This document shows positions 11,583 to 22,518 of a stretch of DNA of 64,000 nucleotides, piece by piece. The notes below the pieces were generated by a model. That model was not told where the DNA came from and searched no databases. It saw only the letters and a program-made list of their open reading frames with translations. The stretch lies in NCBI GenBank assembly GCA_020912385.1, contig CP087221.1, forward strand, positions 1,178,001 through 1,242,000, read 5' to 3'. The translations under genes and the position numbers were made by a program. This DNA comes from Neofusicoccum parvum. Its lineage: Eukaryota > Ascomycota > Dothideomycetes > Botryosphaeriales > Botryosphaeriaceae. Position 1 is the first letter of the stretch. Each line of letters begins with the position of its first letter.

Positions 11583-12224
11583 TCAGCTCGGCGGCATACT
11601 CACCGCATGCGAGAATGCCCCTTCACCGCCGAAGCCGGCCAAATCGAATGGCACGTCCTTCACAGTTTCGAACCCATTCTTCTCATAGAGCCCCTTTCCC
11701 ATCGGGGACGACTCCAAGTACGTGTCCAGGCCGCGCTCGTCCGCACGCTCGAGACCCCACTGCACGAGCAAGCCTCCAGCGCCTCTTCGGCCATGGTCCG
11801 GATCCGTGACAAGCGTCGCGAGGTAGGCGTGCGGACGCGTGCCCATGATGTCCTTGCGGGCGCGGCGCAGAGGACCAAAGAGCGCGGTGTGTACCGGCAC
11901 GTTGAATTCGGGGATCAGCTCGTCCTCCGGAATGGGGACGCTGCGCTCCACGTCTTCGTCGCTGCGGGCGTGCTTGTAGATGTTCCACCTCGCGCATGCG
12001 ATCAGCTCGCCGGTTTCCGCATCCGTGGCTTTGATGTGGTGCGCGCACGGGTCTTCGCGGAATGCGCGCAGACGCGTTTGCGTAATCTTCTCGAGGGATG
12101 CCTGGGATGGCGGGTCGTTGTAGAGGAGGCCGCTGATGCCGGTGGTTGAGTAATAGGCTTTGTGGAGCAGTTGCGTCATCGCGGGGATGTCGCCCTCCTC
12201 CATCGCGCTGACCGTGAGACTCAT
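11583..12224 (-). CDS. GNAT-family N-acetyltransferase
   Basis: One exon, 213 residues from the ATG at 12224. The frame stays open 107 codons further upstream, but that part is not conserved-looking and MSLTVSAMEEGDIPAM is the typical beta-1/alpha-1 start of fungal GNAT proteins. The core reads ATLVTDPDHGRRGAGGLLVQW, the acetyl-CoA pyrophosphate-binding motif A (consensus Q/R-x-x-G-x-G/A), followed by YLESSPMGKGLYEKNGFE, motif B. The protein should transfer an acetyl group from acetyl-CoA to a small amine; the substrate is unknown. It is soluble, with no signal peptide. Confidence 0.85.
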   Translation of the reverse strand: MSLTVSAMEEGDIPAMTQLLHKAYYSTTGISGLLYNDPPSQASLEKITQTRLRAFREDPCAHHIKATDAETGELIACARWNIYKHARSDEDVERSVPIPEDELIPEFNVPVHTALFGPLRRARKDIMGTRPHAYLATLVTDPDHGRRGAGGLLVQWGLERADERGLDTYLESSPMGKGLYEKNGFETVKDVPFDLAGFGGEGAFSHAVSMPPS

Positions 12225-12721
12225 CGTGACGGCTGTGCCCGCGGATATTCCAATGCGACACGGAGGAAAGGAATGGCAAAGTCTCTGGATTTTCCGACAG
12301 TCGAAAAGTAACATCGAGGCCTGATGAAGCTTGCTGCCTAATGAAACGTCTCGAACAGGAAGGTGGGCGTGGAGGAACGGAATCCTTGGCCGGGTTTCGA
12401 GATCCGCATCGTGATAATGCACCCATCTTGCCCTCTTTTGCTTATTCTGAGGAATCCGAAGGAGAGTGGTTGATTTACGGTAGGGGGAGCGGGGATTCAT
12501 CCGATGGTATAAATGCTTGAGAAACGCTGCACAAGCTATGGACAAGGCCAGTTACCGAAGGAGACACACGTGGCAGAAGTGCATGCAATGTTGGATCGCA
12601 GTAGATGACCAAATACGAGCGATCTATCTCTTCCTGCGATTGGAAGTATCTGCAGAGTTGATTTACCACGAAATTCGTGCGTGTGATGCTGTGTTTTTAT
12701 ATGTACAACATCTTGCCCCCC
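12225..12721. other. intergenic
   Basis: No supported gene between the acetyltransferase promoter and the 3' end of the P450 gene. Confidence 0.4.
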
Positions 12722-14568
12722 TTAGTCATACCCCTCAAAGCCCTTCACGTCCTCCTTGTAATGTTGCTTCGTGCGGTCGTATGCCGAAGCCAGACACTCC
12801 TCGGTCATTCCGCGGTCTCTGGGGATAAGCTTGACCTTGAAGTCCCTTGGAATAGCCACAAGGGCCGTCTTGAACTGGTTGTAATCGACATAGTCTGTGT
12901 TCGGTGGCTCCGACTCGCTGGCGACGATGCGGTAAGACGAGATGATACGGATCAGGGCGGCGTACAGCAGGCGAACTGCAATGTACTGGCCTGAACATGC
13001 GCGAGCACCGGCACCAAAGGAGAGATGCGCCGCGCCGTGCAGAGGCTTCTCTACAAAGGGGCCCATGTAGTTCTCTGCGGTGATGGGCTCCAACCAGCGT
13101 TCGGGGTCAAACTTGTCGCCGGTGGGGCCGAAGTGGTCGGTATCTATGGTTGGTCAGTACAAAGACTGCGAGAAGAGACTTGTAATCACATACCGTGGTT
13201 TCCAGCTTGAGCATTGATGAGGATCATGGTCTTTGGAGGAATGACGGCGCCGTTCCAGTTCACTTCGGTCACGGTCTTGCGTGGCAAACTCATAGCGCTG
13301 ACAGTGTAGTATCGGCCAGCTTCCTGGATCATGGCACGGAGATAAGGGACCTTTTCTTCCTGGTAGCTGTTCTCCCATGCGTCATTGATGTTGGGGTAGT
13401 GCCTCTTGATATCAGCGTAGGCACGCTCTTGGAAGATCTGACCCTCAGAGGTGGCGAGAGATCCAAGGCAGGAAGTCAAGGTCCCGGGAATTGTTTCGAA
13501 GCCGCCAGAGACGAGAGAAAGGCAGATGGAGCTGACTTCAACACCTGTTAACTTCGTCTCCTGGTCCTTGAGAATTGCGGCAGAAATGCATGGCTTGTCT
13601 GTGCCATTCTTGATCATCTCGCGGACCTTGTCCAGGAGGTGGTTGAGGTAAGCATCTCTTCTGGCCCGAAGTTCCTTCGATCTCTTGTTCTTCTCGTTGT
13701 TGGGCAGGTATCTCAAAGCCGGGATGTAGTCCTGGTAGTTCTCCGAGGCGCTGCGTAGAAGAGATATGGCGGAGCCGACGTGGAGAATCTCACGCAACAG
13801 GGTGTCGTAAACCTCGTCCATGCGAATGCCGTAGCACAGAGTCAAGGTGGTGTTGAGAGCATATCGTTGGATGTAGGGCCTGACACTGATCTCGAACTCG
13901 CCGGCCTTGCTGTCCTTTTGCATGTCCCGAACGATACAGAAACTCTCCAGGTCGAACATGGGGTAGTAGTTCCGCAGCGCAGGCCGGCTGAGGGCGGTAC
14001 CAGCAGCCTTCCGCTTGTTCTTGCAGCTGTCGTCCCAAGGAGACGAGCCGATGGTGAAGCCTTGGGTGGAAGAGATGACGCCGTGGAAGGTGTAGAGTTT
14101 CGGGCGGTCAATGACCGCAGACTGGTGCTTCACGAGGACGTTGCGACAGTCCTCAAACGAGTTGAAAACTACGGCTCGGGTGTTTCCAAGACGGATCTGG
14201 AAGACGGACCAGCCGTACCTGGGCAGCCGTCAGTACCGAAATTCGGCGGAGGAGCAGGGCGACGGACTCTCTCCACCACTTTTCACAAGTTGTGGCATGG
14301 TCTTCTCCAAGCTTGAAGAGGTGGCCGGCTACTGGGATTGCGCCAGGAATCTCTGGGATTCCTTTGATGTAGGGAATGTCCGTGTGCGTCGCAAACTGGC
14401 GGGCGGGTCAGCGGGTGTCGGGCCGTTGCGAAGACAAGCATGGAGATGTACCTTGTACAGCACACAGGCGGCCACAAAGACGCCAACGAGAGCGAGGTAC
14501 TGGTGGGGGAGCACGGCCCACGGAGCACTGACGTCGAGAGCAGACACGGCCATGATTGGAAAAGGCAT
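12722..14568 (-). CDS. cytochrome P450, CYP504-like (phenylacetate hydroxylase type)
   Basis: Four exons on the minus strand (14568-14452, 14395-14268, 14218-13194, 13143-12722) join exactly to 563 residues; introns are 56, 49 and 50 nt, each with CTGAC. An N-terminal membrane anchor (YLALVGVFVAACVLYK) is followed by the proline-rich hinge (IPEIPGAIPVAGHLF). The block GEDHATTCEKWWREYGWSVF and DRPKLYTFHGVISS resemble the CYP504 family (PhacA/PhacB), which hydroxylates phenylacetate on the way to homogentisate. The ExxR motif is EAGR, and the heme loop FGAGARACSG fits FxxGxRxCxG. Family assignment is by recalled similarity; substrate is inference. The gene is divergent from a Zn2Cys6 regulator about 600 nt away. 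Confidence 0.87.
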
Positions 14569-15096
14569 GCGAATCCGTCAATGCCTGCCAAGCGCAAACA
14601 AAGACCGGCAGCGATGCGGCTCTATGTAGTGTTCCTGCAACGGTGCGGCCGACGAGCGGTTGAACGCTCTCGCGGCCGCCGCTCCGCCCATGCCCCAGGG
14701 AAAGCCGAAGGAGCGTCGGCTGGGCCGACGGCTGCGGCAGCACCACGTGACATGGAGATAAGGCGGCGCGGGTGGTGTTGAAAAGCGGGGGTGGCATGCA
14801 GGCGCTCGTCGTACTCGCAGCCGATCGTGCGGAGGTGAGGAGGGAGGCGCGAAGTAACGCGAGGGCAGCAATGGTGTGAGCTCAGGCCAGAGCACGCGTG
14901 CCGGACCCTGCGTCGGCGCGCCGTGTCAGATCTTAAAACCGGGGAGGGCGCCGGCTCCGTCGCGGATGGCTGCTTTGCGAGAGCTGCCTGCCGATGTAGG
15001 AGGGGCTACGGTGACGCAGCCGCGCTATCAGGCCTCGGGTTCCTGCCAATTGCGATAACGGATTTCCAATCGCCCGCTCTCACGTCCACCTCCACC
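14569..15096. promoter_or_regulatory. bidirectional promoter region between P450 and Zn2Cys6 regulator
   Basis: About 600 nt separate the two divergent start codons. I see no obvious CGG-N-CCG palindrome that I would call with confidence, but the arrangement suggests joint control. Confidence 0.4.
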
Positions 15097-15177
15097 ATGT
15101 CTGCCGCGGCACCAACCACTGTCGTCCCATCTCGGCCCAGCGAGACGGCCGCCATGCCTGCGACAGGGCCGCCATGA
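15097..15177 (+). promoter_or_regulatory. upstream ORF overlapping the regulator start (ATGA)
   Basis: A 26-codon ORF starts at ATG 15097 and ends with TGA at 15175-15177, overlapping the chosen regulator start ATG (15174-15176) as ATGATAA. If both lie on the transcript, translation of the regulator would need termination-reinitiation or leaky scanning. Confidence 0.4.
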
Positions 15178-17532
15178 TAACCTCCGCGCCGGCCCGCTCC
15201 AACCAGGCCTGCAGGCGCTGCTACAACCGCAAGAAGAAGTGCTCCCGGACCCTCCCGCGGTGCCAGGCCTGCGAGCACTCGGGCGTCCAGTGCAGCTTCG
15301 AGGAGCAGCAGGAGGAGACCGGCCTGTTCTACATCTCGTGAGTCCCCGCCAACCGCCAACGCCTGCACCCGCTGACGATGCGTGTGCCGCAGCTACGTCC
15401 GCGGCCTTGAGCAGCGCGTGGCCCAGCTCGAGGAGCAACTCGGCGACCCCTCTTCCGCCAGTCCGCACCCCGCCGCCACCGCTCCCGCAGACGCAAATCC
15501 CTCGCCATTGATAGATCAGGGCCGGCGGTGGTCGACCGCTGCACAATCGGACAAAGGCACGGATGCGTCAAGCCTCGCTGGCCCGGGGTCCAGAACAAGC
15601 ACGAGGGATGATCGCGGGGACCACCTGGCCGCGGAGCTGAAGCAGCTGTCGCTCGAGGCCACGGCAGACAGATACTTGGGCTCGTCCTCTGGCGTGTCCT
15701 TCGCACGCTTGACACAGGCCGTCCTGCGACGCCTGAAGCCCGATCAGTATCCCTTCAGCTTCGAGGTCACCCAGCAGGATGGGCCCTCGGACAACGAGAC
15801 AATGGTGGTGACCTCGAGCGCTGCACTGAACTCATCGAGGAGCTCGGATCTTGAGACGTCTGCTCTCCAGTATCCCTCCTCTCTACCCAGCAAAGACCAA
15901 GCGTTTCGTTTGGCCGACTACTACTGGTCACACAGCCACACCCTGTACCCGTTCATGAGGAAAGTTTGGTTCATGGAGCGCCTCAAACTCATGTATTCCG
16001 ACAAGACCCACGGCTTGGAGAACTCGGCTTACTGGCTCTACACCATGTGGATGGTGTTTGCTATCGGCTCTACGACCTGGTCGTCCATCGTTCCTGACGG
16101 GTCCGAGTCCGAGTCGGCACAGTTCTTCAACAACGCCATGGTCTATTTCTACGGCGCCTTGTCAAGTGGCAACATGTCTGCCCTTGATGCTCTGCTCTTG
16201 CAGGTGTCCTACTCGTTCTTCAACCGCGTGGGTTCAAACACCTGGTATCTTGTGGGCTCTGCCACAAGGCTGGCTGTGGGCATGGGACTCCACACTGCAC
16301 CGAATGATGTCACGCGGCAATTGCCACTCGACGTGCAGGAGTACCGGAAGCGTCTGTTCTGGTGTCTGTACATGATGGACAGGGTCGTCTCCATCTCCCT
16401 CGGCCGACCGTTCGGAATTCGGGATGACGATATCGAGATTGGCCCCTTCGCTGAAGTGGACGATGAGAACATCCTGCCGGACAGGATTCTGCCACAGCCT
16501 CCGCTCAAGGCTTCTGAAATGGCCGTGCCACTGCACATACTGGCTCTACGGAAAATCGCGGGTGAGGTTTTTGAACAGGTCTATTCCAACAAGAACCGGC
16601 ATCTACCTCCTTCTGATAGGGACGAAATACTGAGGGGGCTCCACGCTAAACTTGTGGAATGGCGCCGCACCATGCCTTTCCCTCTACCCCAAGCGCGAAT
16701 CCTTCAGGTTCCTCACACAAGTACGGCCTGGTACGATCTCAACTACTATACACACTTGATCATGTTGTACAGACCGTCTCCGCTATGCCCTGTCCTCACT
16801 TTGGAGAAGGTCCACTTGATTGCAGAAGCATCCGCAATGGCAATCAGGCAAATCGAGATCATGCATCACGACCAGAGATACGCTTTTAACTGGCTAAACC
16901 TATTCAACGTCTTCACCCTGACTCTAACCCTCATCTACTCCATTACCGCGCAACCAGAAGCTTTATCCGCGTACCTTCAGAGATCAGATGCACTCAACGA
17001 CCTGGACAGAGCCAGCAACGTTCTCGGCAATTTTGCCCAGAAGTTTCCGACAGCATTGAAATGCCGCGACATTGTCCAAGACGTTTCACAGAGGTTGAAG
17101 TCTCACATGAGCCCAGAGAACACGTCTGGTTCCGCTGGAGACCGTTCCAGTCCCTCTCAACTCAATGCTCTTCATGCCATGTCTGGTGCATCACCAGACA
17201 GCTCTAAGCTGAGCCCTGAGGGTCTACGGATGGATGAAATATCTTTTCCCTCCCTGACCACGGGTAACTCATCGTTTGATGAGCTACAGAACCGTGTGTC
17301 TGGGATGGGTTATTCCCCGGGAGCGAGCAGCGCTGTGGGCGATTCTCAAAACACGGCCTCGACAATGTCGGATAGTGGATTACCCCGAGATTTCCGTCTT
17401 GCCGCCACAACGACTCCTTATGGAGATGCTGCTGCACAGTTCATGGCAGTGGGTATTGGCACCGGTGAAACGGCCGACATGGATTTGGATGAAGAATTCA
17501 TGAATTTCCTTGGCGGGAATTTCGAATCTTGA
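15174..17532 (+). CDS. Zn2Cys6 transcription factor with fungal-specific TF domain
   Basis: Exons 15174-15337 and 15393-17532 across a 55-nt intron (branch CTGAC) give 767 residues. The DNA-binding binuclear zinc cluster is at about residues 13-40: C-R-R-C, K-K-K-C, R-C-Q-A-C, then a final C, spacing CX2CX6CX6CX2CX6C. The intron splits it from a short coiled coil (YVRGLEQRVAQLEEQL) used for dimerisation. A fungal_trans middle homology region covers roughly residues 230-500, with ATRLAVGMGLH and RKRLFWCLYMMDRV-type blocks followed by GRPFGIRDDDIEI. The tail is acidic and Ser-rich. It is nuclear and divergent from the CYP504-like P450, so local pathway control is a reasonable inference. Confidence 0.92.
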
Positions 17533-17615
17533 AAATGCACTGGGCTGGGGACAAGGGGGAACTTGGTTATTTCGAAATTTACACAGCCATGATACCAAAA
17601 CAAAAAGTCAATATT

Positions 17616-18105
17616 TCATTTCACTGCAGCTACCATTTCCATCTCGACGCTTGCGCCAGCCGGCAAACCTTTGACGAATACACAAGCTCTCGGCGGTTTC
17701 GGATCCGGCATCATCTGCACACTGTCAGAGCACTTTACTCGAAGCAGGTCCTGGAACTTCCTACCTCCTTGTACACTTCATTCATTCCTGCGTACTCCGA
17801 CTGGTCTACCATGTATATGTTGACCTTGATGACGCGCTCCAGCGAGCTACCGGCAGCTTCGAGGATGGCAGCTAGGTTCTTCAAAACTTGCTCCGTCTGA
17901 GGCTTGATGTCCTTGCTGACAAGGTTGCCGACAACGTCAGCTCCAATCTGGCCGGTGGTATAGACGATGCCATTGAACACCTTTGCGTGGTCTTTTCCGT
18001 CAGCGCATATTGGACTTCATCCAGGGACCATGCAGTCAACTTACGAAAAAGACCAGCAGGGTAGGCGCACGCCTTGTCCGAAAGGATCGGGGTGATGTCG
18101 GACAT
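17616..18105 (-). CDS. RidA (YjgF/YER057c/UK114) family protein
   Basis: Three minus-strand exons (18105-18045, 17991-17765, 17714-17616) give 128 residues, the family's usual length. Introns are 53 and 50 nt with CTGAC branch motifs. The blocks FNGIVYTTGQIGAD, KPQTEQVLKNLAAILEAAGS and VNIYMVDQSEYAGMNEVYKE are hallmark RidA sequences, and the C-terminal RACVFVKGLPAGASVEMEMV holds the arginine that binds the substrate carboxylate. RidA proteins are trimers that hydrolyse reactive 2-aminoacrylate and other enamines/imines from amino acid metabolism. The gene ends 83 nt from the regulator gene, tail to tail. Confidence 0.92.
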
Positions 18106-18550
18106 CGTAACTCAAATTCCAACACTGCTGTCAAGGAGGAAGATGAATTGCGCACTCTTCCTCTTCAATTTAACTTTGTCGTCTCAGCCACTTCCAACGG
18201 CCGCTCCGCAACAAGGGCTGTCGGACTGGCGCCCGACAGCCGATCTGCACGCCACCCCCACTTCTGCACAACCAGCCTCAATACCTCTTCCACTTCTCGT
18301 CTAGCACGTGATAGCAAGTTCGGGCAAGAACACGCTGTTGCGATAAGGAGCTGCAAGGCACAATCAAGATAGCCATGGCTATCAGCAACATTGAAGCTTT
18401 TATGTATGGCTGCAGGATGGTTCTTCTCTGCTTCTGTTGCCCCTTCATACTTCCGCACCACCGGTTCACCAGCTTGCGACGGTTGCATTTGGGGACTTTG
18501 AGATTGTGCAGTATTTTCGCCTCGTCGTCTTGTCGCCTTACCTCCCCAGC

Positions 18551-20451
18551 ATGACCATAGGGTCGGAAAAGGCATCTCTCGATGCCAAAATCGCACCAAC
18601 CGAACATCCAACGCTGTCGAACGGCAGCGATGTGGAGACCGGAGAGTCGCAGCTTGTCTCAGCCGGCTCGCAGCACCTGCAAAGGAAATTGAGGTCGAGA
18701 GAAGTACAACTTTTTGCCATTGGCGGCGCTATTGGGACGAGTTTGTACGTGCAGATGGGATCGGCATTACCGAAGGGAGGACCGGCGGGGCTGTTCATAG
18801 GGTTCTTGGTTTGGGGCGCGGTGATGCTCTGTGTCAACGAGTGTTTTGGTGAGTTGCTTCGTTCTCTCGGACAGTTGAACGAGCTGAGAGACTGGCCCAG
18901 GATGTCGATGACGAGCTCTATGAGCGCTTTGCTGACGAGCTGATAGCTGAGATGGTCTGCTACGCTCCGGTCCCTTCGCCTTTCATCCGCCTCGGCGGAT
19001 ATTGGGTTGATGATGCCCTCAGTTTTGCGATGTCCTGGAATTTCTTCCTGAATATGGCGCTCTTGGTTCCATTCGAGATTGTGGCCTTCAACATCCTGTT
19101 GGGTTTCTGGACGGACAAGGTGCCGGTTGAAGCGGTGATAGTCATTGTCATGGTGATATATGCGTGGGTGGTCAGATCCCTCTCTTACTGCATGGACTGA
19201 TTTTCAGCACAGGATCCTGAACACCATCTCCGTTCGATACTTTGGCGTAGCGGAGTTTTACCTGTCGATATTCAAGGTGATCCTCATCATCATGCTGTTG
19301 GCTTTCACGTTCGTCACAATGCTTGGTGGCAATCCGATCCATGATAGATACGGCTTCCGGTACTGGAATGATCCTGTGAGCAGCCCGTTCCATGGTCCTG
19401 TCCGGCGCATGTACAAAGCTAACTCTCGCAGGGTGCTTTTGTCGAGCACCTTGTCCCTGGATCAACCGGACGGTTTCTAGGCGTCCTCTCATGCATTGTC
19501 CAAGCTACTTTCTCCATTTGTGGACCTGAGTATATCTCAATGGTGGCTGGCGAGACACAGTCACCCCGACGAGTTCTCCCAAAGGCCTTCCGCTCCTTTG
19601 TGTGGCGGATCCTCCTCTTCTTCTGCAGCTCGGCGTTGGCGATGGGAATCGTCATTCCCTACAACGATGCGACGTTGGACGCAGTTCTCTCTGGAGAACA
19701 GGCAGGCAGCGGTACTGGAGCGGCCTCGCCCTACGTCATCGCCATGGGCCGTCTCAAGGTATCTGGGCTGCCGCATCTGGTCAACGCCCTGATCATGACT
19801 TCGGTGCTCAGCTCCGGCAACGGGATCCTGTTCGCCGCAACGCGCACTCTCCACGGCATGTCCCTCAACGGCACGGCGCCCCGGTTCTTCTCCAAGACAT
19901 TGAAGTCGGGCGTGCCCATCTGGAGCGTCGTCGCAGGTTTGGCATTCTGCCTCCTCGCCTTCCTGCAGGTCAGCAATTCAAGCGCCAAGGTCCTGAACTG
20001 GCTCGTGGACCTGATCACCGCCTGCCAACTGCTCAACTACTTTTCGGTGGCACTGACGTACCGCCACTTCTTTTCGGCGCTGAAGCGTCAGGGCATCGAC
20101 CGCAACACGCTGCCGTATAGGGGGAAGCTCCAGCCTTATGCGTCGTACGTAGCCATGTTCGCAACGGCACTGATGCTTTTGCTGCTGGGATATGACCTGT
20201 TCATCGCCGGTGGGTGGGATGTTACGTACTTCTTCTTGGACTATACGTTCCTGGCGGCATTCCCACTTGCGTTTGTGCTGTGGAAGGTGGCCAAGAGGAC
20301 GACGTACGTGAGGCCTGGAACAGCGGACCTTAGTGTTGGAGGGCTGGTGCAGGAGATTGAGGCATACGAGAGAGCGTTCGTGGCGAGGGCGAAGGGAAGG
20401 GTGGAGGGCGTCCTGGACCGGGTGTTCAACGGCCGGGACGAGAGGAAGTGA
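18551..20451 (+). CDS. amino acid permease (APC superfamily, fungal YAT type)
   Basis: Four exons (18551-18848, 18947-19163, 19213-19375, 19432-20451) join in frame to 565 residues. A hydrophilic N-terminus of about 60 residues leads into LRSREVQLFAIGGAIGTSLY, the conserved first transmembrane region of fungal amino acid permeases, and ten to twelve hydrophobic helices follow. EYISMVAGETQSPRRVLPKA is the conserved loop after helix 6. The second intron uses the downstream AG at 19212, because the first one leads to a stop. It should import amino acids with protons at the plasma membrane; specificity is unknown. Confidence 0.92.
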
Positions 20452-20774
20452 TGGGGCCCAGTGCTGCAAACGAAGCCCGACGACCAGATGCATGCGCCAA
20501 TTGCGTGACGGGTGACTCGTATTCCGAGCGGCTGGCGGCCTGAACAGCGCCTCCGCCGCCTTCGGCTAGCAGCATCTGGAAAGCCGATCAGGAGCGGCCC
20601 GCCGCCGCGCCCGCTCTTCGGCCCCTCCGCCTGACTTATCTGGACGACGAGGGCCGTCCGACAGCACTCAAGAGGAAGCGCCCGCCGCCAGATCTCCCCA
20701 ACCGCCGCGTGTGGTGTGTCTCTCTCACCACTCTCGGCTGGGGACGCTCCATTCCGCGCGGCCGGAGCAACGCC
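20452..20774. other. intergenic, P450 promoter
   Basis: Short GC-rich spacer; nothing else seen. Confidence 0.4.
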
Positions 20775-22457
20775 ATGCCTTCCACGCTGGTCGCCCTCGC
20801 CATTGCGGCTGCCCTCACCGCCGCACTGCACCATCTGGTCGTCCACCCGCTCTTGCTGAGCCCCCTGGCCCGGATTCCAGGCCCGAAGCTCTACGCCCTC
20901 ACGCGATGGCGCCTCGCGCTGGAAGACTGGACGGGCAGGCGCACCCGCACCGTCCACGCCCTCCACGAGCAGTACGGCCCCGTCGTGCGCATCGGCCCCA
21001 ACGAGGTGCACTTCAACTCCCTCTCCGCGCTGCGCACCATCTACGGCGCCGGCAGCGGCTTCGAGCGCACCTCGTTCTACCGCATGTTCGACGTGTACGG
21101 CAAGCAGAACCTGTTCACCTTCCACACCGTCGCCGCCCACGCCGCCCGCAAGAAGCTCCTCGCCCACGCCTACTCCAAGACCGCCGTCGTGCGCGGCCCC
21201 GTCGCCGCCATGGTCGAGTCCAAGATCGCCGACTTCCTGTCGCTGGTCGCCAGCCAGACGCCCGGCTCCGCGACCGAGATCTTCTCCACCCTGCACTACT
21301 ACTCGCTCGACGCCATCACCGCCTTCCTCTACGGCAGCCCAGCCTTCGGCGCCACGGCCGCCCTGCGCGGCACGCCCGCCCACCGCCGCCTCCTCGACGA
21401 CATCCTCGACCCCGCCCGCCGCCGCCTGACCTGGTTCGCGGTGCACTTCCCGGCCTTCACGCGCTGGCTGTACTCGCGCACCGCGCTGGCCGGCCGCCTC
21501 GTCGCGCCGCTGCTGCCGATGCGCAAGCCCTCGACCTACACGGGCATCCGCGCCCACGCCCTGGCCGCCATGCGCGCCTTCGCCGCCGCCGACGCGCCGG
21601 CCAGGCAGCCCGCCGACGGCGCCATCCTCGCGCGGCTGTGGAAGCGCGCCGGCGAGCCCGGGGCCCTGGGCGAGCTGGACGTCGCGTCCGAGTGCGCGGA
21701 CCACCTGCTGGCCGGCATCGACACCACCAGCGACACCATCATGTTCGCGCTGTGGGCGCTGTCGCGGCCGGAGAACGCCGCGGCGCAGGCGCGCCTGGTC
21801 GCCGAGTGCAGGTCGCTGCCCGCGGGCGCCGAGGGCGTGGTCGAGGCGGCCGACGGGCCCGGGATGGTGTGGCTGGACGCGGTGGTGCGCGAGACGCTGC
21901 GGCTGTTCGCGCCGCTGCCGGCGAGCGAGCCGCGGTCCTGCCCGAGGGACGCGGTCGTGGACGGGTGGGAGCTGCCGAGGGGGACGGTGTGCGCGATGGC
22001 GCCGTACTCGCTGCACAGGAACGCGGCGGTCTTCGAGGACCCCGGGCGGTGGGACCCGGAGAGGTGGATCAGGGGGGGCGGGGAGCGGGTGGCGGAGATG
22101 CGGAAGTGGTGGTGGCCGTTCTCGAGCGGGGGGAGGATGTGCATCGGGATGCAGTAAGTCGCGGCCGAGTCCTTCCCGGACGCCGTCGGAGGGTCTGATG
22201 ATGCTGACTTGTCGCGCGGCAGCCTGGCCATGGCCGAGATGGCCCTCTTGCCTGCGATCTACAAGAAGTACTCGACGAGGATCAAGCCGGGGTTCGAGAG
22301 TGTCTCCCCGGGCATCACGTCGAGGTTTGAGGTGTTTGGGGACGACACGTTCCCGAAGATGGAGGTAAGTGACGGCTCGAACTCAAGCTGAAATTGCATC
22401 GCTCAGACTGTCCAGGAACACACTTGTTGGATCGAGTTTGTGCCACACTCGGCATGA
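20775..22457 (+). CDS. cytochrome P450 monooxygenase
   Basis: Exons 20775-22153, 22223-22364 and 22407-22457 join to 523 residues. The start chosen is the ATG before a hydrophobic anchor (MPSTLVALAIAAALTAALHH), followed by the hinge ARIPGPKLYALTRW. The I-helix oxygen motif is AGIDTTSD, the ExxR is RETLR, and the heme loop FSSGGRMCIG is canonical; the first intron falls right after it. The last intron is very short (42 nt), and the last exon adds only 16 residues ending FVPHSA. This final junction is the least certain part. Family number and substrate are not recognised. The 28S fragment starts about 60 nt after the stop. Codon use is extremely GC-rich, giving long shadow frames on both strands. 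Confidence 0.9.
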
Positions 22458-22518
22458 ACTTTTGGCCAAGGGCTGCAGCAGAGCAGAAAAATCACAGGAT
22501 CCGTCCCCTTGAGTTGTT

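Noticed and set aside
20241..22016. 591-codon minus-strand frame
   Set aside because: Lies opposite a P450 with complete motifs; high GC makes the antisense frame stop-poor. Arg/Gly/His-rich with no domain.
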